DNA of 64,000 nt from Spiroplasma eriocheiris (GCF_001029265.1 NZ_CP011856.1:434001-498000), one strand, 5' to 3'. Positions 10,749-20,438 are shown, numbered from the stretch's first letter. The notes: generated from the sequence alone by a model not told the origin. Made by a program: numbers and translations.

Positions 10749-12011
10749 ATGATTTATACATTTAGTGGGGGATATCTATATTTAGAAAATGAGTTTGTCC
10801 TAACAAATATTAGTATTGAAGATAATAAAATTATTAACATTGGACCAGAACTTCTAGGAACTGAAATTAAATTAACCAAGGACATAATCATTACCCCAAG
10901 TTTTATTGACCTGCATGCCCATTTTCGTGAACCAGGACAAACCCATAAAGAAGATCTACATACGGGTGCTCTAAGTGCTCTATATGGCGGCTACCAAACT
11001 GTTTGTTTAATGCCAAATACTACACCAACAATTGATAATATTAAGATTATTAAAAGTATCCAACCGAAGTTAAAAGCACAACCTATTAATTTGCAATTAT
11101 TTTCGGCAATTACCAAAGATTTAGCAGGGCAGGAACTAGTTGATTTATTAACAGTTAAGGATAGCGTTATTGGTTATAGTGATGATGGTAATTATTTAGC
11201 TAACCACCAAATTTTAAAAGAAGTGCTAACCTTTGCCCATCAACATCAACAACTGGTATCCTTACATGTTGATAGCCGTGCTCCTTTAACCACCGAAGTT
11301 ATTTTAAACAATAATCTAGCAAAACATTTTGATTTACAGGGGGTTGATGATAGTTATGAATCCTTACCATTAATTAAAGATTTAGATTTTGTAATTAAAC
11401 ATCATTTACCATATCATCTGTGTCATGTGTCAACTAAGAAAAGTATTGAATTACTCCGTCAAGCTAAGCAAAAAAATAAGTTAATTACTTGTGAAGTAAC
11501 TCCTCACCACTTAACTCTTAGTTATGAAGATGTAATTACCAATGATGCTAATTATAAAATGAACCCACCATTAAATTCACAAGATGACCAACAAAGCTTA
11601 ATTGCCGCTTTAAATGAGAACCTTATTGATGTTATTGCAACGGATCATGCACCCCACCACCAATCAGAAAAAGCTGATTTTAAAACGGGAGCAATGGGAA
11701 TTATCGGCTTACAATTAACATTCCCCACTTTATATACAAAATTAGTTAAAACTCAGCAAGTGGCATTAAAAACAATTATTAAGTGTTTAACCACTAATCC
11801 CCAAAAGTTGATTAACCACCCCCCCGTTGAATTAGTTGTCGGGAACCTGGCTAATTTTGTAGTAATTGATCTTGCGAAGGAACAAGTTGTTAGTTCAGAG
11901 TTATTAAAATCAAAATCAAAAAATACCCCTTTTTTAAACCAATCACTAGTTGGTTGACCAATTATGAATATTTACCAAGGTACCATTTACCGTTTAGAAG
12001 GAGAAGAATAA
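10749..12011 (+). CDS. pyrC: Dihydroorotase
   Basis: Cyclises carbamoyl aspartate to dihydroorotate. A 420-residue amidohydrolase, the length of the Gram-positive type. The metal-binding HAHFREPG motif lies near residue 57, with later His residues in SLHVDS and LCHVST, and the catalytic Asp in TDHAPHH near 300. TGA at 11955 is Trp; the true stop is TAA 12009-12011, directly followed by the ATG of pyrK, so the two are translationally coupled. Confidence 0.96.
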
Positions 12012-12773
12012 ATGAAACACCAAGTAGTTGAAACTGTTACTTTATTAAATAATGAACAAATTGCTGATAATTTATATTTAGCCACTTTTAAAGCACCCTT
12101 AATTAGTGCCAACGCCAACCCTGGTCAGTTTGTCCTAGTTGAAACTTCCGCTGACCAGTACCTAAAACGACCATTTAGTTTCTTTGATATTGATAAAGTA
12201 GCGCAAACTGTGAAGATTTATTATGAAGTTAAGGGGTTAGGAACTTTCTATATGAGTAAGCATTGGAAAGTTGGCCAACAAATTAAAATGCAAGGACCGT
12301 TAGGATCAGGATTTATAATTTCTCCACCTTATCATAATGTGGTAGTCGTTGGTGGGGGAATTGGAATTGCTCCCTTAAAAGTATTAATTGATCAACTAAA
12401 TGCGCAACAAATTAATTTTCAGGGAATTTTTGGCGCGCGAAATAAAAACGGTCTGACAATTTTAGAACATTTTATTAAAAAAGATTATCTTTTAAGTACT
12501 GATGATGGTTCCTTGGGACAACCCCAAAATGTTGTTGTCAGTTTACAACAATATTTACAAAAAAATAAGGTTGATTTAATTATTACGTGTGGTCCTGAAA
12601 TTATGATGGAAAAAATAAAAGCTCTTGCTGAAGCTGAACAAATTACTTATCAAATTTCTTATGAAAACCATATGGCTTGTGGAACTGGAGCTTGTATGGG
12701 ATGTACTAAAAATATTGATGGTGTTAATAAAAAGATATGTACTGATGGCCCAGTTATCCAACGGGTATTTTAG
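12012..12773 (+). CDS. pyrK: Dihydroorotate dehydrogenase, electron transfer subunit
   Basis: The 253-residue FAD and [2Fe-2S] protein that passes electrons from PyrD to NAD+. The FAD-binding RPFSFFD motif lies near residue 56, the nucleotide-binding GGGIGIAPL near 113, and the C-terminal Cys cluster (GTGACMGC ... ICTDGP) binds the iron-sulphur centre. The start abuts the pyrC stop. It ends in TAGGAGG, so its stop overlaps the ribosome site of pyrD. It shows that the PyrD here is the NAD-dependent class 1B enzyme. Confidence 0.96.
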   Translation: MKHQVVETVTLLNNEQIADNLYLATFKAPLISANANPGQFVLVETSADQYLKRPFSFFDIDKVAQTVKIYYEVKGLGTFYMSKHWKVGQQIKMQGPLGSGFIISPPYHNVVVVGGGIGIAPLKVLIDQLNAQQINFQGIFGARNKNGLTILEHFIKKDYLLSTDDGSLGQPQNVVVSLQQYLQKNKVDLIITCGPEIMMEKIKALAEAEQITYQISYENHMACGTGACMGCTKNIDGVNKKICTDGPVIQRVF

Positions 12774-12783
12774 GAGGAAACAA

Positions 12784-13695
12784 ATGACATTAAAAACAAA
12801 TTTTTTAGGATATGAAATAAAAGCACCAATTACAACTGCTTCCGGAACATTTGGTTATGGCGAATGCTACCGAAATTATTTTGATCCCAATGAATTAGGG
12901 ATGTTAACAACCAAAGGAATAACATTAGAACCGCGGAGCGGTAATCCCCAAATTCGGTTAGCCGAAGTGAAAAATGGTTTAATCAATTCAATTGGTTTAG
13001 AAAATCCCGGGTTTGATTATTTTAAAAGAAATATTATTCCAACCTTTAAGAACTTTACGATCCCTATTATAGTAAACATTAATGGCAAAACAATTGAAGA
13101 ATATTTGGCAATCGCAAAGTTAATTAATGAACTTCCAGAAGTCCATATTGCAGAACTAAATATTTCCTGTCCTAATGTTAAAGAGGGGGGAATCTTATTT
13201 GGTACTAATCTTGATTTAACGAGAAAAGTAGTCCGTGCGGTGCGGGGAGTTTTAACAAAGAAAAAACTAATTGTAAAATTATCTCCGAATGTTACTGATA
13301 TTAAGCAATTTGCTAAGGTGTGCGAAGAGGAACAAGCTGATGGTTTGTCACTAATTAATACCATCCCCGCCATGAAAATTAATTTACAAACTAAAAAACC
13401 AGTTCTCGCCAATAAAATTGGTGGTTTATCTGGTGATTGTATTAAACCAATTGCGGTGCGGATGGTATATGAAGTTTACTCAGCTGTTAAAATTCCAATT
13501 ATTGGAATGGGCGGCATAAGTTCGGTTGGTGATGCCCTTGAATTTTTAATGGCTGGTGCTGCCGTTATTGCTGTGGGGACTGGTCTTTTCAATAATCCTT
13601 CATTAGTGTTAGAAATTAAGGCGGGGTTACAAAAATATTGTCAAGAAAATAATTTAAAGAATATTAGTGAAATTGTAGGTGCTGCGCACCGTTAG
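12784..13695 (+). CDS. pyrD: Dihydroorotate dehydrogenase (class 1B), catalytic subunit
   Basis: FMN enzyme of 303 residues oxidising dihydroorotate to orotate. Motifs: TASGTFGYG near residue 20, the catalytic Cys in NISCPNVKEGG near 130, and the C-terminal FMN phosphate site GMGGISS and GTGLF. ATG 12784 has an AGGAGG site 6 bases upstream; an upstream start at 12625 in the same frame would lie within pyrK and is rejected. Works with PyrK encoded just before. Confidence 0.96.
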   Translation: MTLKTNFLGYEIKAPITTASGTFGYGECYRNYFDPNELGMLTTKGITLEPRSGNPQIRLAEVKNGLINSIGLENPGFDYFKRNIIPTFKNFTIPIIVNINGKTIEEYLAIAKLINELPEVHIAELNISCPNVKEGGILFGTNLDLTRKVVRAVRGVLTKKKLIVKLSPNVTDIKQFAKVCEEEQADGLSLINTIPAMKINLQTKKPVLANKIGGLSGDCIKPIAVRMVYEVYSAVKIPIIGMGGISSVGDALEFLMAGAAVIAVGTGLFNNPSLVLEIKAGLQKYCQENNLKNISEIVGAAHR

Positions 13696-13704
13696 GAGGA
13701 AAAG

Positions 13705-14406
13705 ATGAAGAATAATATTATTATTGCTTGTGATTTTAATAATAAACAAGAACTAACTACTTTTTTAAATAATTTTAAATCTGAAAAATTATTTTTAAAA
13801 TTAGGAATGGAGCTAATTTATAGTGAAGGTTTAGAAATCATTAATGAATTAAAACAGCAAGGCCACCAAATCTTTTTAGATTTAAAACTACATGATATTC
13901 CCGTAACAGTTAAAAAAGCTCTCCAATCGTTAAGTCAATATCAAATTGACATGTTAACAATTCATTTGGCTAGTGGTAAAGAAGCTTTACAGTTAACTAG
14001 TATTCTTGCCAAACAACATAATATCAAATTATTAGGAGTTACAGTGTTAACTAGTTTAGATAATTCAGATTTACAAGAAATGTTTTTATCTGATACATTA
14101 ACTTCCGAGGCATTAGTTCTTAACTTTGCAAAACTTGCGGTTGATGCTAATTATTATGGTGTTATTTGCTCACCATTAGAAGCACAACAAATAAAAGCCC
14201 AATATCCACAGTTAAAAACAATTACACCGGGGATTCAATTATCAACAACCCAAACTGATCAAAAACGAGTGGCATCGCCTGCCATAGCGCGGGAGTACCA
14301 AGCAGATTATTTAGTTGTGGGACGGGCAATTACCACGGCGAGCGATCCCTACCAAACTTATCATCAAATTTACGAAGAATTTAACCAGGAAAGGAAAATA
14401 AAATAA
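13705..14406 (+). CDS. pyrF: Orotidine 5'-phosphate decarboxylase
   Basis: Makes UMP from OMP. The 233-residue TIM-barrel protein has the catalytic FLDLKLHDIP motif (DxKxxD) near residue 60, and the phosphate-binding VVGRAIT near 210. An AGGAGG site overlaps the end of pyrD 4 bases upstream of ATG 13705. Its stop TAA 14404-14406 is directly followed by ATG of pyrE. Gene order F then E matches that of Firmicutes. Confidence 0.96.
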   Translation: MKNNIIIACDFNNKQELTTFLNNFKSEKLFLKLGMELIYSEGLEIINELKQQGHQIFLDLKLHDIPVTVKKALQSLSQYQIDMLTIHLASGKEALQLTSILAKQHNIKLLGVTVLTSLDNSDLQEMFLSDTLTSEALVLNFAKLAVDANYYGVICSPLEAQQIKAQYPQLKTITPGIQLSTTQTDQKRVASPAIAREYQADYLVVGRAITTASDPYQTYHQIYEEFNQERKIK

Positions 14407-15027
14407 ATGACCAAAAAAGAAATTTTACAAAAGTTAATGGCAATTAAAGCGATTAATATTAATACAACTCAATTATACACTTGAGCAAGTGGGATTAAAT
14501 CCCCAATCTATATTGATAATCGATTAATTATGAGTTATCCTGATTTACGAACCGCCATTGCCGAGGAGTTTGTTAATCTTATTCAGGAAAAATTTGGTGA
14601 TTACAAGGTTACCACAATTTTTGGAACAGCAACAGCGGGGATTCCGCATGCTATGTTGGTTGCTAATTTAATGCAACTACCAATGGGTTATGTGCGGGGT
14701 AGTAAAAAAGACCATGGTAAACAAAACCAAATTGAAGGAGTTTATCAAAAGGGTGACCAGGTGATTGTTATTGAAGATCTAATTTCAACTGGTGGTTCGG
14801 TATTAGATGTTGTAGCTTCTTTACAAGCAACGGGGGTTAAGGTCCTTGGTGTTTTAGCAATTTTTAGTTATCAACTACCAAAAGCACTTAATAATTTTAA
14901 AAAGATGAATCTTAACTATTATGCTTTAACAGATTTAGATGAATTAGTAAATCCTGATAATGCTTTATTAACTTCGAGTGAACAAAAAATTATTCTTAAT
15001 TTTAAAGAACAGTTAAATAATAAATAA
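14407..15027 (+). CDS. pyrE: Orotate phosphoribosyltransferase
   Basis: Joins orotate and PRPP to form OMP. A 206-residue protein with the PRPP-binding loop VIVIEDLISTGGS near residues 118-130, and the catalytic Lys-rich loop RGSKKDHGKQ near 100. One TGA Trp codon lies before the internal ATG at 14530, so the true start is 14407, right after the pyrF stop. Last gene of the operon, with an intrinsic terminator 2 bases after its stop. carAB is not present in the window. Confidence 0.95.
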
Positions 15028-15028
15028 A

Positions 15029-15053
15029 AATGTTAGGAATTCTAACATTTTTT
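15029..15053. terminator. Terminator of the pyr operon
   Basis: AATGTTAG (15029-15036) pairs with CTAACATT (15042-15049), then T. Because a convergent gene ends at 15073, the hairpin may serve both strands. Confidence 0.85.
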
Positions 15054-15072
15054 AATAACAAATAATTTTATT

Positions 15073-15492
15073 TTAATAAGGAGTGGCAGTTTCTAATTGA
15101 TAAAAAGTATGTTTATCAACGGTGATAATTGAAATATAAATTAGAATACCATTAGTCCCGATATTTTTCATAATGGGGTCTAATCCGGCTTCCATTGCTT
15201 GTGCACATCCGGTAATATTGGCACTTGTAACTCCCGAATCATGGGGTAGCTGTTGCAAATCAGCATTAATTACTTGAAATTGTTCATAGCTCCCTGGTTG
15301 ATGAATAATTTTATTAAAGAGATCAGTTCAATGACTCTTTGTCAAATTAATTTTAAAATTTAAGATATTAATTTGATAAATATAATTTTCTTGTTCAGTA
15401 GTCTTGTTATTAAAATTATTATTTGTCATAACAAGAGAACTAACGCTGCTTCCTAAAATAGAACAAGCGATAATAGATAATATTTTTTTCAT
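15073..15492 (-). CDS. Small secreted protein of unknown function
   Basis: A 139-residue protein read from 15492 down to 15073 with one TGA Trp codon. It begins MKKILSIIACSILGSSVSS, a signal peptide; the Cys at position 9 sits inside the hydrophobic core and does not look like a lipobox. GAAGGAAAC precedes the start. The mature part has no known motif. It converges on the pyr operon. The small size and signal resemble the secreted proteins at 8796 and 31593 but I see no clear sequence similarity. Confidence 0.7.
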
Positions 15493-15660
15493 GTAGTTTC
15501 CTTCTTTATTGATGCTTTTCTTAATTATATAATAGTTTTAAATTAAGAATTTTTTAAAAATTAAACATTATTAGTTTCAAAGATTATGTTTTTAGAAAGT
15601 TTTATTATATAATTAATAAAAGAAAAAACTATTAATAATAGTAAAATGGAGGAACAGTTG

Positions 15661-16863
15661 ATGATTAATATTGGTCCCGTTGCAATGTGAGAAGGAATTG
15701 TGTTTGGCCTATTAGCTGTTGGTTTAGTTGTTGGATGTTTTATGAAGACTTTAGGTGGTTTATATTTTTTAGGGGCAAATATTATTTTCTTTGTAATTTT
15801 ATTTTTATTACAAGGATTTTTAATTGAACCGTTTGCTAATATTATTAATCCAGCCATTAAAAATATGTTTAGTAGTAACGCCCAGTTAGCAGCTGGTTCA
15901 ATTATTGTTTCGATGTTAGTAGCAACAATTTTAGTGTACTTAGGATGATTTTTCTTATCAAATATAATTTTATTGGTTGTTTATTTAACAACGCTCCGGG
16001 GACATTTTAAAACAGTCAAAATTAACCGACCAATAAATTACTTATTAGGCGGGATTTTTGGCTTTTTAACAATGATGATTTTAGCTTTTTTTATTACTAA
16101 TATTATGAGTAGTAAAGTTTTTTATAATAGTAATAATTTCAATCAAAATATTACTGAAATTATTGATAAAGGCCAAACTAGTGACCAGGAAAAATACCCT
16201 AATAAAGTTAGAGAATCTTCAGCTGATAAAATGTTTAGTATTTTTCCTGATTTAAAAGTTCAAAAAACCGGAGATGCCTTAGCTTATTGGTTTTGAACTA
16301 TCGTAGGATTAAAAAATAACCCGGGTGATTTAAGTGATATTATTGAAACAATTACTGACCCTGGTCATTTTGAAGATAATGTTGCCGATATTATTAAAGA
16401 TTTACCAGAAGATCAAAAAAATGAAGTTGTTGATAATTTAATCGGTCCTGTAATTGAAAAGATTAAAGAAGAAACTGACAAATTACCCGTTGCCACAATT
16501 AACTGAAGTGATATTAATGGGGAAGTTAACAAATGAAAAAATAGTAACCCCCGGAAAATATTTAACGGAACTGCAATGCAAGAAATGATGAATGATACTT
16601 CAAAAACTTATGTTTATTTCCCTGGTTTAAAAACAGCAGCCGAAGCTAATCCCAATGATTTAACCCCAACCATTACTGATGGTAATAAATTATATAATAT
16701 GTTAAAAAACCTTTATACTTTAGGAAAAATTGCTCCGGGAGCGGAGCAATTAAAAACATTTAATGCTATTATTGGAAAATATGTTTTAGGAATGACAATT
16801 GTTAATCCCGGAAATCAAGATCCAAATTATCAAAATTATGTCCAATTTAGTCAGTGGTTTTAA
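15661..16863 (+). CDS. Multi-pass membrane protein with a cytosolic or external C-terminal domain
   Basis: A 400-residue protein with several TGA Trp codons (first 15688). About five hydrophobic segments fill residues 1-150 (one in GLLAVGLVVGCFM, one in IIFFVILFLLQG, one in GSIIVSMLVATILVYLGW and one in GGIFGFLTMMILAFFI). The last 240 residues are soluble and Asp/Asn/Lys-rich. The membrane part faintly recalls CvpA-type proteins, but I cannot confirm this. GGAGG at 15648-15652 serves ATG 15661 or the adjacent TTG 15658. The next gene, 15 bases on, is also a membrane protein and probably cotranscribed. Confidence 0.75.
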
Positions 16864-16877
16864 AAGGAGATTTTTAA

Positions 16878-17321
16878 ATGGTTAATAATGTAAATAATTC
16901 TCAACAACCAGTAAGAAGCAATAATCCTCCGGCTTCTGTAGCACCAATAAACAGCAACCAGCCAGTGACAGGATGTTTTAAAAGCGGAGCCATTATTTCT
17001 TTAGTATTAGCATCTTTGATTCTTGTTTTTTTCTTAATGTTTGGTTTAGTTGGCGTTGTGTTAAATATTTTAGATAAAACAATGAATATTAATCAAAATT
17101 TAAAAATGGTCTTTTCTTTGGCAGCTAGTATCTGCTATTTAGTTATTGTTATTATTGAAATTCCGGTTATTATTTTAAACCAGCGTTTTTTGAACGGGAA
17201 AGATCCTTATAAATATTTAATTGCTATTATTGATATTTTATTTGCAGGGATTATTGGCGGAATAGTTATTTTATTTGGTCATTTTAATAATAAACAAAAT
17301 AATGTCCAACAAACTCGGTAG
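16878..17321 (+). CDS. Four-helix membrane protein of unknown function
   Basis: A 147-residue protein. Residues 1-35 are polar (Asn, Gln, Pro, Ser) and probably cytoplasmic; then about four membrane segments follow (near 38-62, 72-95, 88-100 and 112-132), and a short Gln/Asn-rich tail. AAGGAG precedes ATG 16878, 15 bases after the preceding membrane-protein gene. No family recognised. The promoter of rplU begins right after it. Confidence 0.7.
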   Translation: MVNNVNNSQQPVRSNNPPASVAPINSNQPVTGCFKSGAIISLVLASLILVFFLMFGLVGVVLNILDKTMNINQNLKMVFSLAASICYLVIVIIEIPVIILNQRFLNGKDPYKYLIAIIDILFAGIIGGIVILFGHFNNKQNNVQQTR

Positions 17322-17336
17322 AATTTATTATTTTTA

Positions 17337-17364
17337 TTGAATTTAATATTTTTTTAGATATAAT
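17337..17364 (+). promoter_or_regulatory. Promoter of rplU-prp-rpmA
   Basis: TTGAAT (17337-17342), 16-base spacer, TATAAT (17359-17364). Confidence 0.65.
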
Positions 17365-17371
17365 TACTTAT

Positions 17372-17462
17372 GGTTGTTTCAGTTTCAACCGCTCTTTGAC
17401 TTTTAAGTACCAAAAGGATATGAAACACTTATCTACTTACTAGGCGAGTATAAACTGGAGGT
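17372..17462 (+). ncRNA. L21 leader-like 5' UTR (autoregulatory element)
   Basis: About 95 transcribed bases precede rplU. GGTTG (17372-17376) pairs with CAACC (17386-17390), and further short complementary stretches (GTTTCA with TGAAAC) bracket the middle. In Firmicutes the same operon carries the L21 leader, thought to bind L21. The position and operon order support the call; I could not compare it with the family alignment. Confidence 0.45.
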
Positions 17463-17468
17463 GTAAAA

Positions 17469-18080
17469 ATGTTTGCAATTATCAAAACTGGTGGAAAACA
17501 AATTAAAGTTTCACAAGGTGATGAAATTTTTGTTGAAATGTTAGAAGGAAATGAAGGCGATAAAGTTAACTTTAATGAAGTCTTAATGATTGACGGCAAA
17601 GTAGGAACTCCTTTCTTAAAAGGAGCTAGTGTCACAGGTACTATTTTAAAACAAGGAAAACAAAAGAAAATCATTGTTTTTAAATATAAACCTAAGAAAA
17701 ATGAACATACCAAAGCTGGTCATCGTCAGCCTTATACAAAAGTTAAAATTGAAGATATTGCTTTAGCAGGAACTGCAAAAAAAGCAGCTGCTCCAAGTGT
17801 TGAAAAATCAGAAGCGCCAGCCCAAGTTAAGCCAGAAGCTAAACCAGCGGTGGCAGTAGAAGTTAAAGAAAGTGCTCCGAAAGCGGCCTCAGCTAGTTCA
17901 ACGGCAAAACCAAAAACAGCTGCGCCAAAAACAGCAAGTACTACAAAAACTACTACAGCAAAAGCAACTTCAACAAAAGCTAGTGCTGCTAAAACAACAA
18001 CAGCAAAAGCAACTTCGACAACAAAAACATCAACATCAAAATCAACACCAGCGAAAAAAACAGATGAATCTGCTAAATAA
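17469..18080 (+). CDS. rplU: Ribosomal protein bL21 with a long low-complexity C-terminal tail
   Basis: Residues 1 to about 100 are a normal bL21 ([18 protein letters not shown] start, [28 protein letters not shown] end motif), which binds 23S rRNA in the large subunit. Instead of stopping there, the frame continues for about 100 residues of Ala, Lys, Thr, Ser and Pro repeats (KAT/KTT type), resembling a histone-H1-like basic tail. The tail is strongly basic, so it could bind RNA or DNA. Start ATG 17469 has GGAGGTG upstream. First gene of the usual rplU-prp-rpmA order. Confidence 0.95.
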   Translation: MFAIIKTGGKQIKVSQGDEIFVEMLEGNEGDKVNFNEVLMIDGKVGTPFLKGASVTGTILKQGKQKKIIVFKYKPKKNEHTKAGHRQPYTKVKIEDIALAGTAKKAAAPSVEKSEAPAQVKPEAKPAVAVEVKESAPKAASASSTAKPKTAAPKTASTTKTTTAKATSTKASAAKTTTAKATSTTKTSTSKSTPAKKTDESAK

Positions 18081-18083
18081 TTT

Positions 18084-18395
18084 ATGATTAAAATAAATTT
18101 TTATAAAACTGAAAACATAATAAGTAAAGTTGAAATATCTGGTCATGCCAATGCTGGTGAAGTTGGAAAAGACTTAGTTTGTGCCGCAATTACTGGAATT
18201 GCTAGTGGTGGATTAAACGCTATTGACCAACTTGAAAATGATACATGTGACTTTACCATTAACGAAGGGTTAATAATTATTAAGGTTATTAAAAATACTC
18301 ATAATTTACAAGTTATTTTAAATACCTTATATTATCAATTATTAACAATTTATCAACAGTATCAAAACTATATTAGTTTTAAGGAGGTGTCATAG
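18084..18395 (+). CDS. prp: Ribosomal-processing cysteine protease Prp
   Basis: A 103-residue protease that removes the N-terminal extension of ribosomal protein bL27. The catalytic His lies in SGHANAGE (about residue 22) and the Cys in DLVCAAIT (about 34). It sits between rplU and rpmA as in other Firmicutes and mollicutes, starting 4 bases after the rplU stop. Its substrate, the extended bL27, is encoded directly downstream. Confidence 0.93.
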   Translation: MIKINFYKTENIISKVEISGHANAGEVGKDLVCAAITGIASGGLNAIDQLENDTCDFTINEGLIIIKVIKNTHNLQVILNTLYYQLLTIYQQYQNYISFKEVS

Positions 18396-18397
18396 TA

Positions 18398-18691
18398 ATG
18401 ATGAAATTCTTATTAGGATTACAATTATTTGCTTCGAAAAAAGGAGTTGGGTCAACTAAAAATGGTCGTGATTCACACTCAAAAAGATTAGGAGCAAAAA
18501 AAGCTGATGGTCAAGCAACAAGAGCGGGATCAATCATTTATCGTCAACGCGGAACTAAAATTCATCCGGGAGTTAATGTTTCTCGTGGTGGGGATGATAC
18601 TTTATTTGCATTAATTGATGGGACTGTTAAATATGAACGCTTTGGAAAAAATAAAACTAAAGTTTCAGTATATGCCAAAGATAGTAAATAA
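18398..18691 (+). CDS. rpmA: Ribosomal protein bL27 with a cleavable N-terminal extension
   Basis: A 97-residue protein of the large subunit near the peptidyl transferase centre. It begins [19 protein letters not shown]: the part up to LQLF matches the extension (LQFF type) that Prp removes in S. aureus, leaving ASKKG as the mature N terminus. The remaining [16 protein letters not shown] and [10 protein letters not shown] motifs are typical. AAGGAGG at 18381-18387 favours the first of two ATG codons. Confidence 0.96.
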   Translation: MMKFLLGLQLFASKKGVGSTKNGRDSHSKRLGAKKADGQATRAGSIIYRQRGTKIHPGVNVSRGGDDTLFALIDGTVKYERFGKNKTKVSVYAKDSK

Positions 18692-18700
18692 AACATTAAA

Positions 18701-18732
18701 AAAATAAGGATTAAATTATCCTTATTTTTTTA
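18701..18732. terminator. Terminator between rpmA and a convergent gene
   Basis: AAAATAAGGA (18701-18710) pairs with TCCTTATTTT (18719-18728), then T. The stop of the minus-strand gene overlaps its right end, so it probably works in both directions. Confidence 0.85.
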
Positions 18733-19179
18733 TCTTGTTTCGGAATCTGAATTAGTTTCTTGAAAGGCTTTATCAAGTAAACTATTAAGTTTTGCTTCGT
18801 TTTCTTCTTTTAAAATTGCAAGTTTTTCTTGTTTAACTACCTTTTCATTGCGTTTTTGCTGAAAAAGTTTATCAATCATAGTAATTAAATCCTGAATGAT
18901 TTTTTCAATTGCGGTTTGTTGTTGTTCAGCATTTAATGCTGAATCACATAATACTTTCTCTAGTTCAACTTCACTTTTTTTAATTTCTGTTGCAATCTCA
19001 TCGTTTACCGTATTTAATTGCTCATTAACTTCGTAAAATAAGATTGTTTGGATATTGTTAAAAATTTCTTTGATTTGTGAATCTTTTTGTTCCTCATCTA
19101 AACTTGGATCATCTAATATTTTGCTAATTTCAATATTACTAACTTCTAAAATTTCTTGTTTTATATCTTTATTTAACAT
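18730..19179 (-). CDS. Coiled-coil protein of unknown function
   Basis: A 149-residue, Glu/Lys/Gln-rich protein without signal or membrane segment. Heptad-like patterns run through most of its length. Internal repeat: ILDDPSLDEEQKDSQIKEI and VLCDSALNAEQQQTAIEKI share spacing, so it contains two related helical units. AAAGAAGAAAA precedes the start at 19179. A second, larger coiled-coil protein lies at 51035-51937 but I see no direct similarity. Confidence 0.7.
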   Translation of the reverse strand: MLNKDIKQEILEVSNIEISKILDDPSLDEEQKDSQIKEIFNNIQTILFYEVNEQLNTVNDEIATEIKKSEVELEKVLCDSALNAEQQQTAIEKIIQDLITMIDKLFQQKRNEKVVKQEKLAILKEENEAKLNSLLDKAFQETNSDSETR

Positions 19180-19465
19180 GTTATTTTCTTCTTTCTATTT
19201 AAAAAAGCCACTAGTAAAAACATAAATTTATTACTGATGGCATTTTACATACTCTTTATCAAATTAAATTTTATAATTTTGTGAATAATTATTTGTGTGA
19301 GTTAAATTAATTATAACAAAAACCCGTGCTAGTTGTTTAAAAAAATGATTGCTTTTTCCTTAGATTTTGATAATTTTTGAATATTTTTGATAACTATTAT
19401 TATTATTTTTTTTATATTTGTTATAATACTTTTATGATAAAAACAATGAAAGGATTTGATAGTTA

Positions 19466-20227
19466 GTGTTTTACCAAAAGGAGACTTGAAAAGATTGACG
19501 CGTCTATTATAAATTATTTTTTGGCGGTTTAATTGGGGCTGTTTGTTTATACGGATGAATTAGTCCGTTAGTGAATGGCATTACAATTCCCCCAAATGCT
19601 GCTTGAAGTGATGAAGCTTCCCAGAATTTTATGAAAGATAAGGGTGATTTTACTTTTAATTATTTCAGTTTTTTTACCATTCAAACTAACATTTTAGTAT
19701 GAGTTTGGTTATTAGCTGCCGGTTTATTTCCAAAATATGAGGGAAAAAGCAAATGATTAGGTTATAACATGGCCCTAGCAATTACCGTTTATATTTCAAT
19801 TACGTTTTTAATTTATAACGCAATGTTATTACCCGCTGCGCAACCTACTAATGCTATGGGATGATTCTTAACTGTTATCCAACATATGGTTTGTCCAATT
19901 GCCATGATTGTTTATTTCTTATTTATGATGCCAAAGAATGAAATTATTCCGAATCGTCAGTATTGAAATAAACAAGTTTGAAAGTTATATTTTTACCCAA
20001 TTTTATGAGGAATCTTCAACATGATTAGGGGAGAATTTCGTTGACAAGCAGGCAAAGCCTATCCTTATCAATATTTCTTTTTAAATGTTCATAAGCCATT
20101 TGCTGGGTTACCAGGTGCCGCGTGGTTTGTAATTGCTATCATTATTATTGCTGGTTTAGTTTTTGGTCTAGCTACCTTATATAACACAATTTGCTATAAA
20201 TTAGGACAGAGAAAACTGCAAAAATAA
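19466..20227 (+). CDS. Pr6Pr-family-like six-segment membrane protein
   Basis: About 253 residues with roughly six membrane segments and many TGA Trp codons. The overall pattern (short external loops, NILVWVWLLAAGL, the VIQHMVCPIAM block, and RGEFRWQAGKAYPYQYFF) fits the Pr6Pr/FAR-17a-like membrane proteins common in spiroplasmas; I am moderately sure of the family, and its function is unknown. The start is uncertain: GTG 19466 is the only ordinary start in frame near the 5' end, but a much better ribosome site (AAAAGGAG 19476-19483) lies within this frame and points to TTG 19486 in another frame. The 5' end may be frameshifted. TATAAT at 19422-19427 is the likely promoter. Confidence 0.65.
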
Positions 20228-20230
20228 TAT

Positions 20231-20256
20231 AAAAAACCTCTTAATGAGGTTTTTTT
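20231..20256 (+). terminator. Terminator after the Pr6Pr-like gene
   Basis: AAAACCTC (20233-20240) pairs with GAGGTTTT (20246-20253), followed by T. Confidence 0.85.
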
Positions 20257-20297
20257 AATTTTTAATAAATTACACCCTAAATTAGTTATTAACAAAG

Positions 20298-20367
20298 CGT
20301 TGCCTTTATAGAATAAATAAAAATCATTTACTCTATACGCTTATTCTAAAAAAAAAAAAAAAGTCAA
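20298..20367. repeat. Hairpin plus poly-A repeat, copy 1
   Basis: CTTTATAGAATAA, 24 unlike bases, TTATTCTA, then a run of 15 A and GTCAA. TAGAATAA and TTATTCTA are inverted, giving an 8-bp stem. A second copy at 21189-21253 has the same order and the same 24-base gap. The two copies flank the DUF2278 gene. On the minus strand it reads TTGAC, T-run, TAGAAT. Confidence 0.65.
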
Positions 20368-20438
20368 GTAGGAGTTAATTCTTTTAATGATAAAATAAGA
20401 AATAAGTGAGAGATAATACTAATGAGAAAGGAACGCCA

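Noticed and set aside
12625..12783. Upstream extension of pyrD to 12625
   Set aside because: It lies inside pyrK in another frame; AGGAGG and the PyrD family N terminus fix the start at 12784.
13017..13412. Open frame of 131 codons opposite pyrD, and similar antisense frames (17429-17713, 37953-38366, 60331-60726)
   Set aside because: They lie opposite conserved genes, have no ribosome site and no family features; they arise from codon bias.
17872..18087. Gln/Leu/Lys-rich frame inside the rplU tail
   Set aside because: It is the shifted reading of the repetitive tail of bL21, without its own ribosome site.
20298..20367. The hairpin plus poly-A repeat as an attachment (att) or dif site
   Set aside because: No recombinase gene nearby, and the 24-base gap sequences differ between copies, unlike recombination cores.
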